In this document: one piece after another, positions 1-7,438 of the stretch
How positions within the stretch are numbered: the first letter of the stretch is position 1
Layout of the letters: each line of letters begins with the position of its first letter
Assembly (NCBI GenBank): GCA_030150335.1
Contig: JASLGC010000136.1
Span: forward strand, 1 to 14,898
DNA length: 14,898 nucleotides
Origin: Flavobacterium sp.
Lineage (GTDB): Bacteria; Bacteroidota; Bacteroidia; Flavobacteriales; Flavobacteriaceae
Reading direction: 5' to 3'
The notes under the pieces: model-generated
Seen by the model: the letters and a program-made list of their open reading frames with translations, nothing else
Told to the model about the DNA's origin: nothing
Databases searched by the model: none
Position numbers and translations under genes: made by a program

Positions 1-1
1 G

Positions 2-1081
2 TTACTATACTTAATCTTATGGATTATAATTCCCGCTGCAAAGACGACTTCACAACGCTTAGAAATGGAGAGAGAACCTATCAATATTGAAACTATTGAA
101 AAGAAGGTTAAAGAAAATGTTTCTTATGTTAATAATAAAATCAACGATATTGATTATGATAATATCAAAAAACAAACACAAGTAGCTGGAGAAAAAAGTG
201 GCAAGTGGATTAGATATATCTTCGGGATTGGTTTTATCGCTTTTAGTGCTATTAATTTATTAACAATTATAGTTGCTGCAATTGGAGTATGGATAAACAA
301 AGATTATATCTTAGCCGAAACAGCTGCTGAAGGGGTTCCATTCTTTTTATTTTCTGAAACAAATTATGGTAGAACAATTGCATTAGTATTTATGTTAGTT
401 ACCTTGCCATTCATTGGATTGTTAATCATTGGATTGCGTTTAATCTACACAAACATAAAATATGTAGCTGCTACAATTATCACATTAATTGTCATCTGGT
501 TTATAACATTAGGACTATTTGCTATTCCGTTTGCAAATGCGAATAACTGGAAAGATTTAGATAATCAAATAGACAGACAACGTGTAGAAAAACAAACAAA
601 CTTTACATATTACAATACCGATAGTCTAAACATTAAATTTGTTGACTCCGCTTACTTCAATTCAAACCGTTCTACTACAGAGGGATTTGAAATAACAGAA
701 ACAACAAATCAGTTACCTATTGAAATAGAGTTGTTACCTTCTTTTCAAGATGAAATCTATGGAAAAGTAACGATAAATAAATTGAAGCAAGCAAATTACA
801 CTAAACAAGGAAAACAGTCTGAGTTAATTTATACAAGCGATGTACACGCCATTCAATTTGACCAAAAAGACAATGTGTTATTGATAGCAAGTAACAATGA
901 TAACAGCGAAACATCAGATGCAAAATTAAAATACTCGATTTACATTCCACAAGGAAAAAGCGTTTACATCAATGACATAACAAAAACAGCTTTGATAGAC
1001 CAACAACAAATTAAAGAAGCTAATCATTGGTATAAAATGCAAGAAGACCAAACGCTAACTTGTATCGATTGTTCACTTTAA
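2..1081 (+). CDS. PspC-domain membrane protein, 5' end outside window (partial)
   Basis: The reading frame is open back to the left edge. The codons before the ATG at 65 read LLYLILWIIIPAAKTT, which resembles the end of the transmembrane helix of a PspC domain, so 65 is an internal methionine and about 359 C-terminal residues are visible. After a charged linker (IEKKVKENV) come at least three more hydrophobic segments: roughly WIRYIFGIGFIAFSAINLL, a long stretch around IALVFMLVTLPFIGLLIIG, and TIITLIVIWFITLGLFAIPF. A soluble, mostly polar C-terminal region of about 190 residues follows and ends in CIDCSL, with two cysteines three apart. PspC proteins relate to phage-shock/envelope-stress responses. 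In Bacteroidota such long versions often sit behind a PadR-type regulator, which would lie to the left and cannot be checked. The family assignment rests on the helix-plus-linker pattern; the C-terminal domain's function is unknown. Confidence 0.8.
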   Translation, partial: LLYLILWIIIPAAKTTSQRLEMEREPINIETIEKKVKENVSYVNNKINDIDYDNIKKQTQVAGEKSGKWIRYIFGIGFIAFSAINLLTIIVAAIGVWINKDYILAETAAEGVPFFLFSETNYGRTIALVFMLVTLPFIGLLIIGLRLIYTNIKYVAATIITLIVIWFITLGLFAIPFANANNWKDLDNQIDRQRVEKQTNFTYYNTDSLNIKFVDSAYFNSNRSTTEGFEITETTNQLPIEIELLPSFQDEIYGKVTINKLKQANYTKQGKQSELIYTSDVHAIQFDQKDNVLLIASNNDNSETSDAKLKYSIYIPQGKSVYINDITKTALIDQQQIKEANHWYKMQEDQTLTCIDCSL

Positions 1082-1152
1082 AAAACAAAAGAATAAGTCC
1101 TCAAAAATATTTTTCAATTATTACACTATAGTTTGCACAAACTATAACCATA

Positions 1153-1189
1153 AAAAAGGGAAAGAAGCATTATACTTCTTTCCCTTTTT
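1153..1189. terminator. Bidirectional intrinsic terminator between convergent genes
   Basis: A perfect 15-bp stem (1153-1167 with 1175-1189) encloses a 7-base loop. The stem has an A tract on its left arm and a T tract on its right arm, so it can terminate transcription from both the PspC gene and the minus-strand lipoprotein unit. Confidence 0.93.
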
Positions 1190-1208
1190 ATTTTATGAGA
1201 AAACTCAA

Positions 1209-1910
1209 TTAACGAACACCAGATTCGTTTTGAGCATCTTGAATCATTTTTTCGTTTGCACGAATACCAAACTCCACACGTCTATTAAGTGCTTGTCCAG
1301 CTTTAGTTTCGTTAGAAGCAATTGGGTCAGCAATACCGAATCCATCAGCTTTCATACGATTAGCAGCAATACCTTGTTGAATTAAGTATTGTTTTACAGA
1401 AGCAGCTCTCTTTTTAGATAAACTTAAGTTGTACTCTTCTCTACCAGTAATATCAGTATATCCGTAGATATCGATATAAGTATCTTGGTTTTCTTTGAAT
1501 ACTTTAATTAACTTATCAAGATTAGCTTTAGCTTTTGTAGTCAATGTAGCAGAGTTAATATCAAAGTTTACAGAGTTTTCACCCAATACCAATTTGATTC
1601 CCTCACCAACTCTTTCAACTTGAGCACCTGGAACAGTTTGTTCAATTTGACGAGCTTGCTTATCCATTTTGTTACCAATAACTCCTCCAGCAGAACCTCC
1701 GATAACTCCTCCTAATACAGCACCAAGAGCTCCGTTTCCACCTTTACCGATGTTATTACCCAAAATACCACCAATGATAGCTCCACTCGCAGCACCAATC
1801 GCAGCACCTCTTTGTGTATTGTTTGAATTCTTTACTGACTCACATCCTGTGAATGAGATAGAAGTTGCAAGCAATGTACCTGCTAATACAAACGTGGTTA
1901 CTTTTTTCAT
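1209..1910 (-). CDS. OmpA-family lipoprotein with glycine zipper (YiaD-like)
   Basis: A 233-residue envelope lipoprotein. The N-terminus has a signal peptide with a lipobox ending at Cys23 (FTGC). Residues about 35-80 form a glycine-zipper segment rich in GxxxG spacings. Residues about 112-215 form an OmpA-like peptidoglycan-binding domain with the usual TDxxGxxxxNxxLSxxRAxxV pattern. Asp153 and Arg168 occupy the positions known in the family to contact diaminopimelic acid, and NRRVEF closes the domain. The order of parts matches E. coli YiaD and similar proteins that tether membrane to cell wall. The gene lies 20 bases downstream of the lipocalin-like gene on the same strand, so both probably share one transcript. 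The start codon directly precedes a MKK signal peptide and there is no better upstream choice. Whether it sits in the inner or outer membrane is not shown by the sequence. Confidence 0.92.
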   Translation of the reverse strand: MKKVTTFVLAGTLLATSISFTGCESVKNSNNTQRGAAIGAASGAIIGGILGNNIGKGGNGALGAVLGGVIGGSAGGVIGNKMDKQARQIEQTVPGAQVERVGEGIKLVLGENSVNFDINSATLTTKAKANLDKLIKVFKENQDTYIDIYGYTDITGREEYNLSLSKKRAASVKQYLIQQGIAANRMKADGFGIADPIASNETKAGQALNRRVEFGIRANEKMIQDAQNESGVR

Positions 1911-1930
1911 ATTACTTATCTTTTATTTTT

Positions 1931-2389
1931 TTAGTTTTTTTCGAAATGGTATGTTACATCATAAGTTTGCCCTCCAGCGTAGAATTTATCCACAAGTTCA
2001 AATGAATTTGCTGATTGATTTCTCACCTGCATAGAGTACCCTGTCGTAATATGTTTCGCTTTTACACCTTCATCAATGAATTTAAATTCAAAGCTTCCGT
2101 TAGGCGTAATTGTCCATTTGAAAGAGCTCTCAAAACTTGGACAGTTTCCTCCTTGAGTTAAAGCTACATTTCCTGAATTGTTATTTGAAACAAATTTCCA
2201 TTGGCTACCGATAAAACATTGAGAATCTGCAATGTTAAAAGAGTTTACTTTCACAAACTCTCCACCAATATGCTTGATGTTCGTTAATGTCCAATTTCCT
2301 TTAATTCCTACTTGAGATTTCGTATCCATTGTAGGTTTACAAGACGCCATTGCAAGTGCCATAGCTCCAAATAATAGTACTTTTTTCAT
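1931..2389 (-). CDS. Lipocalin-like lipoprotein
   Basis: A 152-residue protein with a short lipoprotein signal peptide and a lipobox ending at Cys17 (MASC). The mature part begins with a GNW motif (Gly31-Trp33), typical of the first strand of lipocalin-like barrels, followed by alternating hydrophobic/polar strands to the end. Cys58 and Cys83 could form a disulphide in the periplasm. The length suits the small lipocalin-like lipoproteins common in Bacteroidota; no ligand can be read from the sequence. It is the first gene of a minus-strand pair with the OmpA-family lipoprotein, and the pairing suggests a shared role in maintaining the cell envelope. Family assignment is from overall pattern and the GxW motif, so it is moderately sure. 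Confidence 0.82.
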   Translation of the reverse strand: MKKVLLFGAMALAMASCKPTMDTKSQVGIKGNWTLTNIKHIGGEFVKVNSFNIADSQCFIGSQWKFVSNNNSGNVALTQGGNCPSFESSFKWTITPNGSFEFKFIDEGVKAKHITTGYSMQVRNQSANSFELVDKFYAGGQTYDVTYHFEKN

Positions 2390-2413
2390 ATTGCTATTTA
2401 TTTATGTTAATAC

Positions 2414-2431
2414 ATAGATTGCAAAATCTAT
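2414..2431 (-). repeat. Inverted repeat in lipocalin leader
   Basis: ATAGATT-GCAA-AATCTAT is a perfect 7-bp inverted repeat starting a few bases downstream of the candidate -7 element, where transcription would begin. It could be a 5' mRNA hairpin or an operator; nothing distinguishes these. Confidence 0.4.
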
Positions 2432-2434
2432 ACC

Positions 2435-2442
2435 CAAAAGTA
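2435..2442 (-). promoter_or_regulatory. Candidate -7 element for the lipoprotein pair
   Basis: On the minus strand this reads TACTTTTG, an exact match to TAnnTTTG, about 45 bases before the lipocalin start. No TTG was found at the usual distance upstream, so only half of the promoter is supported. Confidence 0.45.
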
Positions 2443-2565
2443 GTGAATATCTTAATACACTGCCTATAAACTGACAAAATGACATTGAATATCCTTTGGT
2501 ATCTTTTTTGTCCTAAGTACATCACAAAAATATTAAAAATTCAAATACTAAATAATCATACAATT

Positions 2566-4422
2566 ATGACATCTGGAAAAATTAACGTTACAGTGGAGAA
2601 TATATTCCCACTTATTAAAAAATTCTTGTACAGTGACCATGAAATTTTTTTAAGAGAGTTAATATCTAATGCTACTGATGCTACTTTAAAATTAAAGCAT
2701 TTGACAAGTATTGGGGAAGCAAGCGTTGAGTATGGAAACCCGGTTATTGAGGTAAAAATCGACAAAGAAAACAAGAAACTTCACATCATCGACCAAGGTC
2801 TTGGTATGACTAAAGAGGAAGTTGAAAAATATATCAATCAAGTTGCTTTCTCAGGTGCTGAAGAATTCCTTGAAAAATACAAAGATTCAGCTAAAGACAC
2901 TGGAATCATTGGACACTTTGGTTTAGGGTTCTACTCTGCTTTTATGGTAGCTGATAAAGTTGAAATCTTAACTAAATCTTTCAAAGATGAGCCTGCTGCA
3001 CATTGGACTTGTGACGGTAGCCCTGAGTACACTTTAGAAGAATGTGATAAAACTTCAAGAGGTACTGAAATCGTTTTACACATCGCTGAAGACTCTTTAG
3101 ACTTCTTAGAAGATTATAAAATCAACGAGCTTTTAACAAAATACAACAAGTTTATGCCAGTGCCTATCAAATTTGGTACGCATGAAGAAGGTGAAGGTGA
3201 CGATAAAGTTGTAGTTGATACAATCATCAACAACCCTAACCCAGCTTGGACTAAACAACCATCTGAATTAACAGATGAAGATTATACTAACTTCTACCGC
3301 GAGTTATATCCAATGCAGTTTGAAGAGCCGTTGTTCCACATTCACTTGAATGTTGACTTCCCATTTAACTTAACAGGTATTCTTTACTTCCCTAAGTTGA
3401 GTGCTGACCTTCAAATGCAAAAAGATAAAATCCAGCTATACCAAAACCAAGTGTTTGTAACGGATAACGTAGAAGGAATCGTTCCTGAGTTCTTGACAAT
3501 GTTGAAAGGGGTAATTGACTCTCCAGACATTCCATTGAACGTATCAAGGTCTTACTTACAAGCAGACGGAAACGTGAAAAAGATTTCTAACTATATCACA
3601 CGTAAAGTTGCTGATAAATTAAAATCTTTATTCAATGAAAACAGAGCTGACTTTGAAGCAAAATGGAACGACATCAAAATCGTTTTAGAGTACGGAATGT
3701 TATCAGAAGAGAAGTTCTACGAAAAAGCAGGAGCTTTCACTCTTTACCCAACGGTAGATAACAAATACTTTACATTAGAAGAATTAAAAGAAGCTACTAA
3801 AGACAACCAAACTGACAAGGATGGTAACTTAGTAATCCTTTACGCTTCTAACAAAGATGCACAACACAGCTATATCGCTGCTGCAAAAGACAAAGGATAC
3901 CAAGTATTGTTACTTGACTCTCCTATCGTTTCTCACTTAATCCAAAAATTAGAAAGTGACAACGAGAAAATGACTTTTGCTCGTGTAGATGCTGACCACA
4001 TCAGCAACTTAATCAAAAAAGAAGAAACAGAGATTTCTAAACTTTCCGAAGATGAACAAAAATCATTACAAGAAATTGTAGAAAACATTGTTCCTAAAGA
4101 TAAATACACAGTGAAGTTAGAAGCTATGGATAGCACAGCTGAACCATTTATCATCACACAACCTGAGTTTATGAGAAGAATGAAAGAAATGAGCCAGTCA
4201 GGTGGTGGAGGTATGTTCGGTATGGGTAACTTACCTGAAATGTACAATGTAGTAGTAAATACTAACTCGGAGTTGGCAAGTAACATTATCAACAACACAA
4301 ACGAGGAAGAAAGAACTATCAACATTAAACAAGCAATGGATTTAGCTAAACTTTCTCAAGGATTATTAAAAGGAGAAGAGCTTACTGAATTCGTAAAAAG
4401 AAATTTCAACAAGTTGAAATAA
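2566..4422 (+). CDS. htpG: Molecular chaperone HtpG (bacterial Hsp90)
   Basis: A cytoplasmic ATP-dependent chaperone that acts as a dimer on client proteins. I place the start at 2566 (MTSGKINVTVEN). An in-frame ATG at 2479 would add 29 unrelated residues, whereas MTSGKI aligns with the usual HtpG N-terminus and gives 618 residues, close to the E. coli length of 624. ATP-binding (GHKL) motifs: Glu31 and Asn35 in LRELISNATDA, Asp76 in DQGLGM, the glycine-rich lid near residues 113-121 (GIIGHFGLG) and the RGTEIVLH strand. The middle domain carries the NVSR loop with the catalytic arginine. The C-terminal third has a short glycine/methionine-rich stretch (SGGGGMFGMG). No clear TAnnTTTG promoter was found upstream, so heat-shock control cannot be judged. 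The gene is followed by its own terminator. Confidence 0.98.
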   Translation: MTSGKINVTVENIFPLIKKFLYSDHEIFLRELISNATDATLKLKHLTSIGEASVEYGNPVIEVKIDKENKKLHIIDQGLGMTKEEVEKYINQVAFSGAEEFLEKYKDSAKDTGIIGHFGLGFYSAFMVADKVEILTKSFKDEPAAHWTCDGSPEYTLEECDKTSRGTEIVLHIAEDSLDFLEDYKINELLTKYNKFMPVPIKFGTHEEGEGDDKVVVDTIINNPNPAWTKQPSELTDEDYTNFYRELYPMQFEEPLFHIHLNVDFPFNLTGILYFPKLSADLQMQKDKIQLYQNQVFVTDNVEGIVPEFLTMLKGVIDSPDIPLNVSRSYLQADGNVKKISNYITRKVADKLKSLFNENRADFEAKWNDIKIVLEYGMLSEEKFYEKAGAFTLYPTVDNKYFTLEELKEATKDNQTDKDGNLVILYASNKDAQHSYIAAAKDKGYQVLLLDSPIVSHLIQKLESDNEKMTFARVDADHISNLIKKEETEISKLSEDEQKSLQEIVENIVPKDKYTVKLEAMDSTAEPFIITQPEFMRRMKEMSQSGGGGMFGMGNLPEMYNVVVNTNSELASNIINNTNEEERTINIKQAMDLAKLSQGLLKGEELTEFVKRNFNKLK

Positions 4423-4442
4423 TAGTTAATGCACTTCAAATC

Positions 4443-4477
4443 AAAAGCCTATAGATTCATTTCTATGGGCTTTTTTT
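4443..4477 (+). terminator. Intrinsic terminator after htpG
   Basis: A 13-bp stem with one G-T pair (4443-4455 with 4462-4474) and a 6-base loop runs into seven T residues, 20 bases after the htpG stop codon. Confidence 0.92.
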
Positions 4478-4481
4478 GTTA

Positions 4482-4491
4482 GACAATTGTC
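4482..4491. promoter_or_regulatory. Perfect palindrome at the -33 region of the EamA gene
   Basis: GACAATTGTC is a perfect 10-bp palindrome. Its right half contains the TTG that could act as a -33 element, although the 26-base distance to the -7 box is long. A near copy with one extra central A lies at the same place before the catalase gene (5777-5787). Confidence 0.4.
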
Positions 4492-4515
4492 CTAAATCTC
4501 TCAAAAAATATTAAG

Positions 4516-4523
4516 TACCTTTG
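4516..4523 (+). promoter_or_regulatory. -7 promoter element of the EamA transporter gene
   Basis: TACCTTTG matches TAnnTTTG exactly and ends 19 bases before the ATG, a common distance in Bacteroidota leaders. Confidence 0.75.
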
Positions 4524-4542
4524 CACAGCAAAATAATAAAAG

Positions 4543-5514
4543 ATGAAAGAACAGAATATAGTAAAAGGAGTTTTCTTAGTAGCTATTGGGGCTTCAAGTT
4601 TCGGAATGTTAGCCTCGTTTGTAAAATTAGCTTATGAACGCGGGTACACTACCGCAGAAGTTACCTTCTCACAAGTAGTATTAGGTTTAGTGGGAATGCT
4701 TATCATTAACATGCTACGCAAAAAACAACCTTCTGATTTAAAACCAACAAAGAAAGATATTAAGCAATTAATGCTTGCTGGTACCTCAATGGGATTCACT
4801 TCTGTGTTGTATTACATGGCAGTTAGTTACATTGACGCTTCGATTGCCGTAGTTCTATTAATGCAATCTGTTTGGATAGGTGTTGTAATCGAAAGTGTAA
4901 TTACAAAGACCTTCCCAAGTTTTTTAAAAATCGTTGCTGTTTGTTTAATTTTATTCGGAACAGTATTAGCAACCAATGTATTAGCAAACGAAATCAACTT
5001 AGATATTAGAGGTGTAATCTTTGGATTCTTAGCATCTTGTTCGTTCGCAACCACAATGTTTGCGTCTAACGTAGTTGCTAATCACCTACCTGCTCCTAAG
5101 CGTAGTTTATTTATGCTTTGTGGTGCTTTTATCATTGTGTCTATTTTCGTAATCCTTACACAAGTAGGACCGAACAACTCAGAAGCAATGATGGGATTCT
5201 TTAAGCAATTCTCTGACAATACAGCAGGTATTAGAGATTTCAATTGGAATATTTTCTATACTTGGGGATTATTATTAGCCTTATTTGGTACTATCTTACC
5301 TCCTATCTTCTTGAATATGGGATTCCCTCACACAGGAGTTGGTCTTGGAAGTATAATATCTTCTTTAGAGTTACCAGTATCTGTAAGTGTTGCATTCCTT
5401 GTATTAGGAGAGAAAGTAATCTTAATCCAATGGGTTGGAATTATCTTAATTCTAAGTGCCATATTCTTAATGAATAGTTCACTTATCTTCAAAAACAAAA
5501 AAGCAGGAGCTTAA
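4543..5514 (+). CDS. EamA-family (DMT) transporter
   Basis: A 323-residue inner-membrane protein with about ten hydrophobic helices arranged as two five-helix EamA halves, the hallmark of the drug/metabolite transporter superfamily. The first half starts at MKEQNIVKGVFLVAIGASSF and includes a cytoplasmic KKQPSDLKPTKKD loop. The second half starts near ANEINLDIRGVIFGFLASCS and ends with the typical helix pair around LELPVSVSVAFLVLGEKV followed by WVGIILILSAIFLMN. A lysine-rich tail (KNKKAGA) faces the cytoplasm by the positive-inside rule. Length is normal for the family. The substrate cannot be predicted; members export amino acids, metabolites or drugs. It has its own promoter and terminator, so it is a single-gene unit with no functional partner evident nearby. 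Confidence 0.9.
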   Translation: MKEQNIVKGVFLVAIGASSFGMLASFVKLAYERGYTTAEVTFSQVVLGLVGMLIINMLRKKQPSDLKPTKKDIKQLMLAGTSMGFTSVLYYMAVSYIDASIAVVLLMQSVWIGVVIESVITKTFPSFLKIVAVCLILFGTVLATNVLANEINLDIRGVIFGFLASCSFATTMFASNVVANHLPAPKRSLFMLCGAFIIVSIFVILTQVGPNNSEAMMGFFKQFSDNTAGIRDFNWNIFYTWGLLLALFGTILPPIFLNMGFPHTGVGLGSIISSLELPVSVSVAFLVLGEKVILIQWVGIILILSAIFLMNSSLIFKNKKAGA

Positions 5515-5543
5515 TCACAAGCTCAAAAACATATAAGTAATTC

Positions 5544-5572
5544 AAAAGCCTCCTATCTTGGGAGGCTTTTTT
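5544..5572 (+). terminator. Intrinsic terminator after the EamA gene
   Basis: A perfect 10-bp stem (5544-5553 with 5561-5570, core GCCTCC/GGAGGC) with a 7-base loop runs into a T tract. Confidence 0.93.
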
Positions 5573-5776
5573 ATTTTCAACCCCTTCCAATCAAATTACT
5601 CACCCACCTTTTTAGCTTCTTTTAAAAAACACAAGCATATCCATAGCAATTTAAAAAAGCCTTTTTCTTTTTTAACAGCAGAGATAAAAGGTAATAAAGC
5701 CTTGTTTCAAAAGGGTTTATCTATCACAAAAAGATTCTCCATAAAATTATCTTATACTTAAATAAAGACAATCATT
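5573..5776. other. Non-coding AT-rich spacer between EamA and catalase genes
   Basis: About 200 bases without a credible gene. A short open frame here starts inside the terminator and has no ribosome binding site or recognisable domain. The only structure seen is a 7-bp inverted repeat, AGATAAA at 5682-5688 with TTTATCT at 5716-5722, separated by 27 bases; its meaning is unknown. Confidence 0.5.
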
Positions 5777-5816
5777 GACAAATTGTCCTATTCCCGTCAA
5801 TCAAAAAATACATTTG
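5777..5816 (+). promoter_or_regulatory. Catalase promoter with palindromic -33 region
   Basis: The -7 element TACATTTG (5809-5816) matches TAnnTTTG exactly. The candidate -33 TTG (5783-5785) lies 23 bases upstream, inside the palindrome GACAA-A-TTGTC (5777-5787). The same palindrome without its central base occurs before the EamA gene. The overlap with -33 suggests either a favoured promoter context or an operator. Confidence 0.7.
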
Positions 5817-5817
5817 C

Positions 5818-5842
5818 AGTGTACAAAATTACTTGTAACACT
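5818..5842 (+). repeat. Inverted repeat over the expected catalase transcription start
   Basis: AGTGTACAA (5818-5826) pairs with 5833-5842 as nine base pairs with one bulged A and a six-base loop. It begins two bases after the -7 element, so it would lie at the very 5' end of the mRNA or act as an operator. Confidence 0.4.
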
Positions 5843-5856
5843 AAATAAATTATTCA

Positions 5857-7374
5857 ATGATAAAACAAACTATAGCTTTAGGATTATTTGCAATGGCAAC
5901 TTGCACTTACGGGCAAACATTGACAACAAACTCAGGTGCTCCTGTAGGAGATAACCAAAACTCAAAAACAATTGGTAACAACGGGCAAGTGTTGTTAGAG
6001 GATATCCACTTAATTGATAAACTTGCTGCTTTTGACAGAGAACGCATTCCGGAGAGAGTCGTTCATGCAAGAGGTGCCGGGGCTTTTGGAGAATTCGTAG
6101 CTGCTGCTGACTTTTCAGATGTGACTATGGCTGACTTCTTAAGCCAAGCTGGTAAAACAACACCATTAGTTGTTCGTTTCTCAACAGTTACTCACCAACA
6201 AGGTTCACCTGAAACGTATAGAGACCCTCGTGGTTTTGCTGTTAAATTCTACACTGAACAAGGAAACTACGATTTAGTAGGAAACAACTTACCAGTGTTC
6301 TTTATCCGTGACGCTATCAAATTCCCTGATATGGTTCACGCATTTAAACCATCTCCATTAACAAACGGAGCTTCTGACCCAAACCGTGTATTTGACTTCT
6401 TTTCAAACCTACCTGAATCAACACACATGTTAACTTGGTTATTCTCTGATTATGGTATTCCTGCTAACTTCCGTCAAATGGAAGGAAACGGTGTACACGC
6501 TTACAAATGGGTAAATGCTCAAGGAGAAGTTACTTACATTAAATACAAATGGGTACCTCAACAAGAGAGAAAAAACCTTACACAAGAAGAAGCTGATAAA
6601 ATCCAATCTAAAAGTGTAGAACACGCTACATTGGACTTATATAACAACATTCAAGCAGGTAACTTTCCTAAATGGGATTTATACGTTCAAATGTTGAAAA
6701 AAGAAGACTTCGATGCTTTAGATTTCAACCCAACTGACGTAACTAAAATCTGGCCAGAGTCTGTTGCTAAACTTATCAAAGTAGGTACAATGACATTGAA
6801 TCAAACGCCAACGAATTACTTCCAACAAGTAGAACAAGCTGCTTTTGCACCTTCTAACCTTGTTCCTGGTATTGAGGCTTCTGAAGATAAATTATTACAA
6901 GGTAGATTATTCTCTTACGCAGATACACAACGTCACCGTCTTACAGGTAACTTCCAACAGATTCCTGTAAATCAACCTAAAAACCAAGTGACTACTTATA
7001 ACCAAAACGGTTATATGTCAATGCGTCCACAAACAGGTGATGTAAACTACCAACCATCTACAAACAAACCTGAGGTTGTTGACAATGCGAAGTTTAAATA
7101 CTCTAAATCAGTTTTCACTGCTAATACAAGTACTACACAACACGTAATTGACAAAGAAAACAACTTCAAACAAGCAGGTGAATTATACAACTCTTTCTCT
7201 AAACAAGATAAAGAGAACTTAATCAAAAACTTGAGTGGAGCTTTAAATAGCGTTCAAAACAAAGTGATTGTTAAGAAAATGATTGCATTCTTCTACCAAG
7301 CAGATAAAAACTATGGTAACTCTTTATTAAAAGCAACGAATTTAAAACTTGCTGATATTCAAGAATACCTATAA
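5857..7374 (+). CDS. katB: Exported haem catalase, KatB type
   Basis: Converts hydrogen peroxide to water and oxygen. The 505-residue protein begins with a Sec signal peptide (cleavage probably after Gly19, TYG|QT), so it should act in the periplasm. Family marks: catalytic His70 in RVVHARG, Asn143 in DLVGNN, the RDPRGFAVKFYTE and NNLPVFFIRDAIKFPDMVHA blocks, and the proximal haem ligand Tyr354 with Arg350 in RLFSYADTQ. The length and lack of an extra C-terminal domain fit small-subunit clade 3 catalases. The segments APVGDNQNS and QGSPETYRDPRGF resemble the exported KatB of Pseudomonas aeruginosa more than cytoplasmic KatA, hence the symbol. An ankyrin-repeat gene follows after 64 bases, as in katB-ankB. 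It has its own promoter; peroxide control is likely but no OxyR or PerR site was recognised. Confidence 0.96.
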   Translation: MIKQTIALGLFAMATCTYGQTLTTNSGAPVGDNQNSKTIGNNGQVLLEDIHLIDKLAAFDRERIPERVVHARGAGAFGEFVAAADFSDVTMADFLSQAGKTTPLVVRFSTVTHQQGSPETYRDPRGFAVKFYTEQGNYDLVGNNLPVFFIRDAIKFPDMVHAFKPSPLTNGASDPNRVFDFFSNLPESTHMLTWLFSDYGIPANFRQMEGNGVHAYKWVNAQGEVTYIKYKWVPQQERKNLTQEEADKIQSKSVEHATLDLYNNIQAGNFPKWDLYVQMLKKEDFDALDFNPTDVTKIWPESVAKLIKVGTMTLNQTPTNYFQQVEQAAFAPSNLVPGIEASEDKLLQGRLFSYADTQRHRLTGNFQQIPVNQPKNQVTTYNQNGYMSMRPQTGDVNYQPSTNKPEVVDNAKFKYSKSVFTANTSTTQHVIDKENNFKQAGELYNSFSKQDKENLIKNLSGALNSVQNKVIVKKMIAFFYQADKNYGNSLLKATNLKLADIQEYL

Positions 7375-7388
7375 TATTTATAACTACT

Positions 7389-7422
7389 AACAGGGGAGCA
7401 TCCCCACACTCTCCTGTTTTTT
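7389..7422 (+). terminator. Probable weak or conditional terminator between catalase and ankyrin genes
   Basis: AACAGG (7389-7394) pairs with CCTGTT (7413-7418), extended by two more pairs after a GG bulge, and runs into six T residues. A competing 5-bp hairpin, GGGGA-GCA-TCCCC (7393-7405), uses some of the same bases. No separate promoter was seen for the ankyrin gene, so partial read-through is likely. Confidence 0.6.
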
Positions 7423-7438
7423 AAACAACAAACACACA

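Noticed and set aside
1669..2034. 121-codon proline-rich frame on the plus strand
   Set aside because: It is antisense to the OmpA-family and lipocalin genes; the proline-rich part is the complement of the glycine zipper codons.
2479..2565. In-frame upstream start for htpG
   Set aside because: The 29 extra residues do not fit the HtpG family, whose N-terminus aligns with the ATG at 2566.
5558..5761. 67-codon open frame on the plus strand between the EamA and catalase genes
   Set aside because: It starts inside the terminator stem-loop, has no recognisable domain or ribosome binding site, and its composition looks like translated AT-rich spacer.
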